This document shows, piece after piece, positions 5,886 through 8,795 of a stretch of DNA of 8,795 nt. Every line of letters begins with the position of its first letter. Position 1 is the first letter of the stretch. This DNA comes from Gammaproteobacteria bacterium (GTDB lineage Bacteria; Pseudomonadota; Gammaproteobacteria; Xanthomonadales; Rhodanobacteraceae). The DNA lies in contig VBNZ01000110.1 of NCBI GenBank assembly GCA_005877675.1, positions 7,255-16,049 of the forward strand. The letters are read 5' to 3'. The notes beneath the pieces are model-generated. The model was not told the origin of the DNA. It searched no databases and saw nothing but the letters and a program-made list of their open reading frames with translations. The translations under genes were made by a program, and so were the position numbers.

Positions 5886-7616
5886 ATGCGCCTGTCCAAA
5901 TTCCATCTCGCCACCGTCAAGGAAGTCCCTGCCGACGCAGAAATCGCCAGCCACCAGCTGATGCTGCGCGCGGGCATGCTGCGCAAGCACGCCGCCGGCC
6001 TCTACACCTGGTCACCGCTCGGGCTGTGCGTGCTGCACAAGGTCGAAGCCATCGTGCGTGAGGAAATGAATCGCGCCGGCGCGCTCGAGCTGTCGATGCC
6101 GACGATCCAACCGCGCGAGCTGTGGGAGGAAACCGGGCGCTGGCAGAAGTTCGGCGCTCAGCTGCTCAAGATCAAGGACCGCAAGGAAGCCGAGTACTGC
6201 TATGCGCCGACCGCCGAGGAAGTCGTCACCGATTTCGCCCGCGGCGAGCTGAAGAGCTACAAGCAGCTGCCGATCAACTTCTACCAGATCAACACCAAGT
6301 TCCGCGACGAGATCCGCCCGCGCTTCGGCGTGATGCGCGCACGCGAATTTCTAATGAAGGACGCCTACTCGTTCCACATCGACGAGGCCGGCCTCGATCG
6401 CGAATACGACAATATGTACGCAACCTATGCGCGCATCTTCACGCGCCTGGGCCTGAAATTCCGCGCCGTGCAGGCGGACGCGGGCGCGATCGGCGGTAGC
6501 CGCACGCATGAATTCCAGGTGCTGGCCGATTCGGGCGAAGACGCGATCGCGTTCTCCGACGGTTCGGACTACGCCGCGAATATCGAGCTTGCTAAGGCAC
6601 TCGAGCCTAGTGCTCGCGCCGCGGCGAGTGAAACGATACGGAAGGTCGAAACACCCGGCAAGACAACCTGCACCGAAGTCGCCGAGCTGCTCAAGATTGG
6701 GATTGAGCGTACGGTGAAGTCAGTCGTCGTGGTTGGCGAAAACGGCTTGGTACTCGCGCTTGTACGCGGCGATCACGACGTCAACGAAGTGAAGCTGCAG
6801 AAGCTCGCAGGCCTGGCTGAATATCGCCTCGCGACCGAGCAAGAAATTGTCGACACGTTCGGCTGCAAGCCCGGCTATCTCGGCCCCGTCAAGCTAATCC
6901 CTGGGCTCGAGACAACTTTTGGTCCTAAAATCTCCAACGTCACAATAGTGGCCGATAAAACAGTCGCCGCAATGCACGACTTCGTTACCGGCGCCAATGA
7001 ACGGGGCTTCCACATCGCCGGCGTGAACTGGGGCCGCGATCTGCCCGAGCCCGACCTCGTCGCCGATATCCGCAAGGTGGTCGCGGGCGATCTTTCGCCG
7101 GATGGCAAAGGCACGCTGCAGATCGCGCGCGGTATCGAAGTCGGCCACGTCTTTGCGCTCGGCACCCAATATTCCGAAGCGATGGGCGCGACCGTGCTCG
7201 ACGCCGAGGGCAAGAACCGCCCGATGCAGATGGGCTGCTACGGCATCGGCGTGTCGCGCATCGTCGCCGCGGCGATCGAGCAAAATCACGATGCTGCCGG
7301 CATCGTCTGGCCGGCGCCGATGGCGCCATGGCGTGTCGCGATCTGCATGATCAACCCGAAAAACGACACGAAGGTGAGCGATGCGGCCGAGGCGCTGTAT
7401 CGCGAACTCAACGACGCCGGTATCGAAGCCGTGCTCGACGACCGCGGTCTGCGCCCCGGCGCGATGTTCGCCGACATCGAGCTGATCGGCATTCCGCATC
7501 GCGTGGTGATTTCCGAGCGCGGGCTCGCCGCGGGCACATTCGAGTATCGTGCACGGCGCGATGCCGAAAGCCGCAATGTGAGCCGCGAGGAAGTGCTGAC
7601 GATCGTTCGCGCCTAA
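5886..7616 (+). CDS. proS: Prolyl-tRNA synthetase (bacterial type, with editing domain)
   Basis: Cytoplasmic class II aminoacyl-tRNA synthetase that charges tRNA-Pro with proline. The 576 residues match the bacterial ProS length. The start MRLSKFHLATVKEVPADAEI is the conserved family N-terminus. The catalytic core includes TAEE (109-112, the TxE proline-pocket motif), motif 2 FRDEIRPRFG...REFLMKDAYSF (139-163) and motif 3 GCYGIGVSR (450-458). Between motifs 2 and 3 lies the YbaK-like insertion domain (about 225-400) that hydrolyses Ala-tRNA-Pro. K278 in RTVKSVVV sits where the E. coli editing lysine lies. The C-terminal anticodon-binding domain covers about 475-576. The ATG at 5886 has a poor Shine-Dalgarno, but upstream in-frame sequence is not conserved-looking. 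Codon use changes sharply inside the editing-domain segment (about 6585-6975). Confidence 0.98.
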   Translation: MRLSKFHLATVKEVPADAEIASHQLMLRAGMLRKHAAGLYTWSPLGLCVLHKVEAIVREEMNRAGALELSMPTIQPRELWEETGRWQKFGAQLLKIKDRKEAEYCYAPTAEEVVTDFARGELKSYKQLPINFYQINTKFRDEIRPRFGVMRAREFLMKDAYSFHIDEAGLDREYDNMYATYARIFTRLGLKFRAVQADAGAIGGSRTHEFQVLADSGEDAIAFSDGSDYAANIELAKALEPSARAAASETIRKVETPGKTTCTEVAELLKIGIERTVKSVVVVGENGLVLALVRGDHDVNEVKLQKLAGLAEYRLATEQEIVDTFGCKPGYLGPVKLIPGLETTFGPKISNVTIVADKTVAAMHDFVTGANERGFHIAGVNWGRDLPEPDLVADIRKVVAGDLSPDGKGTLQIARGIEVGHVFALGTQYSEAMGATVLDAEGKNRPMQMGCYGIGVSRIVAAAIEQNHDAAGIVWPAPMAPWRVAICMINPKNDTKVSDAAEALYRELNDAGIEAVLDDRGLRPGAMFADIELIGIPHRVVISERGLAAGTFEYRARRDAESRNVSREEVLTIVRA

Positions 7617-7624
7617 TTCCCGCT

Positions 7625-7775
7625 CATCATTCCCGCGTGCTCCCAGCGGGACAAGCGCGAAGCGCGCAGAACGTCCGCAGGACACCTCGCAGACCGAGCG
7701 AAGCGAGTAATCCAGTGCCTCACCTAAAGCGATTCAAGGCAAAGTCACTGGATTCCCGCTTTCGCGGGAATGACG
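7625..7775. repeat. Palindromic element, copy 4, between convergent genes
   Basis: It starts catcattcccgcgtg and ends gcgggaatgacg. AATCCAGTG (7709-7717) pairs perfectly with CACTGGATT (7746-7754), and the right end is the intact hairpin ATTCCCGC-tttc-GCGGGAAT (7752-7771). The left arm is the enlarged one here (about 7645-7708, with small hairpins such as gcgcgaagcgcgc). It begins 8 bases after the proS stop and ends 10 bases before the stop of the opposing gene, so it may serve both genes as a transcript end. Confidence 0.85.
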
Positions 7776-7785
7776 TCTGAAAAAC

Positions 7786-8610
7786 TCATCGCTCTTTGCT
7801 AACCAAGCCGCGCAAGCGCGCGAACAGCGACTCGCCGCTGCCATGCGCGCGCTTGAGCGCGGCAAGCTCGCTCTTGCGCTGACCGGCGATCTTCAGCTCC
7901 CAGCGCTGCTTGACCTGATTGCGCTCGACCGCCGAACGCAGCTGCGCGCGATAGTCGTCGGGTAGCGCCTCGCGCAACAGCGTGTTTTCCTCGCGCGCGA
8001 GATAGCGGCCGATGTCGTCGAACAGCGCGTCGTTGAGCGCGCCCAGAGACGTTGTTTTGACCGTATTGCCGAACGCATCGATGTTGGTGAAGCTCATCTT
8101 CAATACCGGCGCATCCGCATCGGCAGTGAACGTTGCTAGCGCGGCGATGCGCCCGCGCGCACGAAATGTCGCCGCGAGCATTTCGCCATTCGGCCCCTTC
8201 TTCACGTCCGCCATCTGTCCGGCGAGCTGGTAGCGTCCGAACGTGCCCGACAGCGCTTTCACTTTGATGCCCTCGACTTCGACCGCGGGGCATTCCTCGG
8301 GCGCGACCTCGCAATGAAACGCGATGCGGATCTCGTGCGAATCGGGTTGCACGTTCTGCGTGAGCTCGTAGTCGTGTTCACAATAGGCCACGACCTGGCC
8401 GTAGCCGGGCACGGTGTAGTGCCGCGGTTTGGCTGGTTTGAGCGCCTTGAGGTTTGCGACGAGGCGTTCGAGATACTCGCTCAACGCGTTGAGGCGCGGC
8501 GCCATTTGGTTCTTGAAGAACTCCTCGCGCGCGAGTTTGCGTTGCTGCACGTCGCCCGCCGTGAGCTTGAGCCGCTTGGCTTCCTGTTCGAGATCGTCGA
8601 GCAGACTCAC
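7786..8610 (-). CDS. Uncharacterised coiled-coil protein
   Basis: I do not recognise this 274-residue protein. The N-terminal ~75 residues (LLDDLEQEAKRLKLTAGDVQ onward) are charged and heptad-like, suggesting a coiled coil. The middle (about 75-190) alternates short hydrophobic strands, for example HEIRIAFHCEV and ATFRARGRIAALATFTADAD, and looks beta-rich. The C-terminal third (about 195-274) is helical and basic. There is no signal peptide or membrane segment, so it is probably cytoplasmic. The start is the GTG at 8610, with GAGGA 8 bases upstream; the open frame continues further but without a supported start. It converges on proS across a palindromic element. Codon use matches the neighbours. 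Function unknown. Confidence 0.82.
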   Translation of the reverse strand: MSLLDDLEQEAKRLKLTAGDVQQRKLAREEFFKNQMAPRLNALSEYLERLVANLKALKPAKPRHYTVPGYGQVVAYCEHDYELTQNVQPDSHEIRIAFHCEVAPEECPAVEVEGIKVKALSGTFGRYQLAGQMADVKKGPNGEMLAATFRARGRIAALATFTADADAPVLKMSFTNIDAFGNTVKTTSLGALNDALFDDIGRYLAREENTLLREALPDDYRAQLRSAVERNQVKQRWELKIAGQRKSELAALKRAHGSGESLFARLRGLVSKER

Positions 8611-8618
8611 TGATGTGT

Positions 8619-8623
8619 TCCTC
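8619..8623 (-). promoter_or_regulatory. Ribosome binding site deciding a GTG start
   Basis: GAGGA on the minus strand, 8 bases before the GTG at 8610. It gives an N-terminus directly at the coiled-coil segment and rules against the 35-residue upstream extension from 8715. Confidence 0.65.
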
Positions 8624-8770
8624 GCTGCTTGCGTATCGGGCGCCGATGCGTACAAGTTAGCGCGCGCGGCGATTTCCGACAAGCCGTGGCGTCGAAGTGC
8701 GCCCAGGCTGCGCAAAGCGATATGTTTCGCGACTGCGCACCAGCCGATTTTAAGCAGCGGCTATTTATTT

Positions 8771-8783
8771 TTGTGTCACACAA
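8771..8783. promoter_or_regulatory. 13-bp perfect palindrome, possible operator
   Basis: TTGTGT-C-ACACAA is a perfect dyad in an AT-rich stretch upstream of the coiled-coil gene. AT content is well above the surroundings (ctatttattttt lies beside it), as expected of a promoter or operator. It may equally belong to a gene beyond the right edge of the window. Confidence 0.35.
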
Positions 8784-8795
8784 TGGCATGCTCAT

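Noticed and set aside
8607..8795. 62-residue minus-strand reading frame at the right edge
   Set aside because: Its composition is unlike the neighbours, it overlaps the upstream region and Shine-Dalgarno of the coiled-coil gene, and it has no recognisable domain.

Overview
This is a GC-rich chromosomal window from a proteobacterium, most likely a gammaproteobacterium of the Xanthomonadales/Lysobacterales type. The hints are two DUF4124 proteins in tandem, the codon bias, and many 'cattcccgc...gcgggaatg' palindromic repeats between genes. No species can be named from sequence alone.

Minus-strand block (read right to left, about 4868 to 1). Five genes point the same way: pssA (phosphatidylserine synthase); a GAF-SpoIIE phosphatase-HATPase fusion; a small STAS protein of the anti-sigma-antagonist type; an MlaE-family ABC permease; and an MlaF-family ATPase cut off by the left window edge. 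pssA's stop codon overlaps a possible GTG start of the phosphatase gene, and mlaE/mlaF overlap by 4 bases (ATGA). The block joins phospholipid synthesis, a partner-switching phosphatase/kinase with its STAS substrate, and the membrane part of a phospholipid transporter. In the E. coli Mla transporter a STAS protein (MlaB) is a subunit, so phosphorylation control of lipid transport is an attractive but untested idea.

Repeat island (1218-1884). 667 bases without a gene separate the STAS gene from mlaE. They hold a 207-bp tandem duplication whose unit contains a palindromic element plus a decayed copy of the last ~45 bases of the STAS gene. A third, longer element copy lies to the left.

Plus-strand block (4996-7616). 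Two short DUF4124 genes 12 bases apart are followed by proS, a bacterial-type prolyl-tRNA synthetase with an editing insertion domain. The segment encoding the editing domain has visibly different codon use from the rest of the gene.

Right end. proS converges on an unrecognised 274-aa coiled-coil protein gene (minus strand, GTG start). Another copy of the palindromic element fills the gap between the two stop codons. The last ~185 bases are upstream sequence of that gene and include a perfect 13-bp palindrome. No tRNA, rRNA, CRISPR array, transposase or phage gene was seen.
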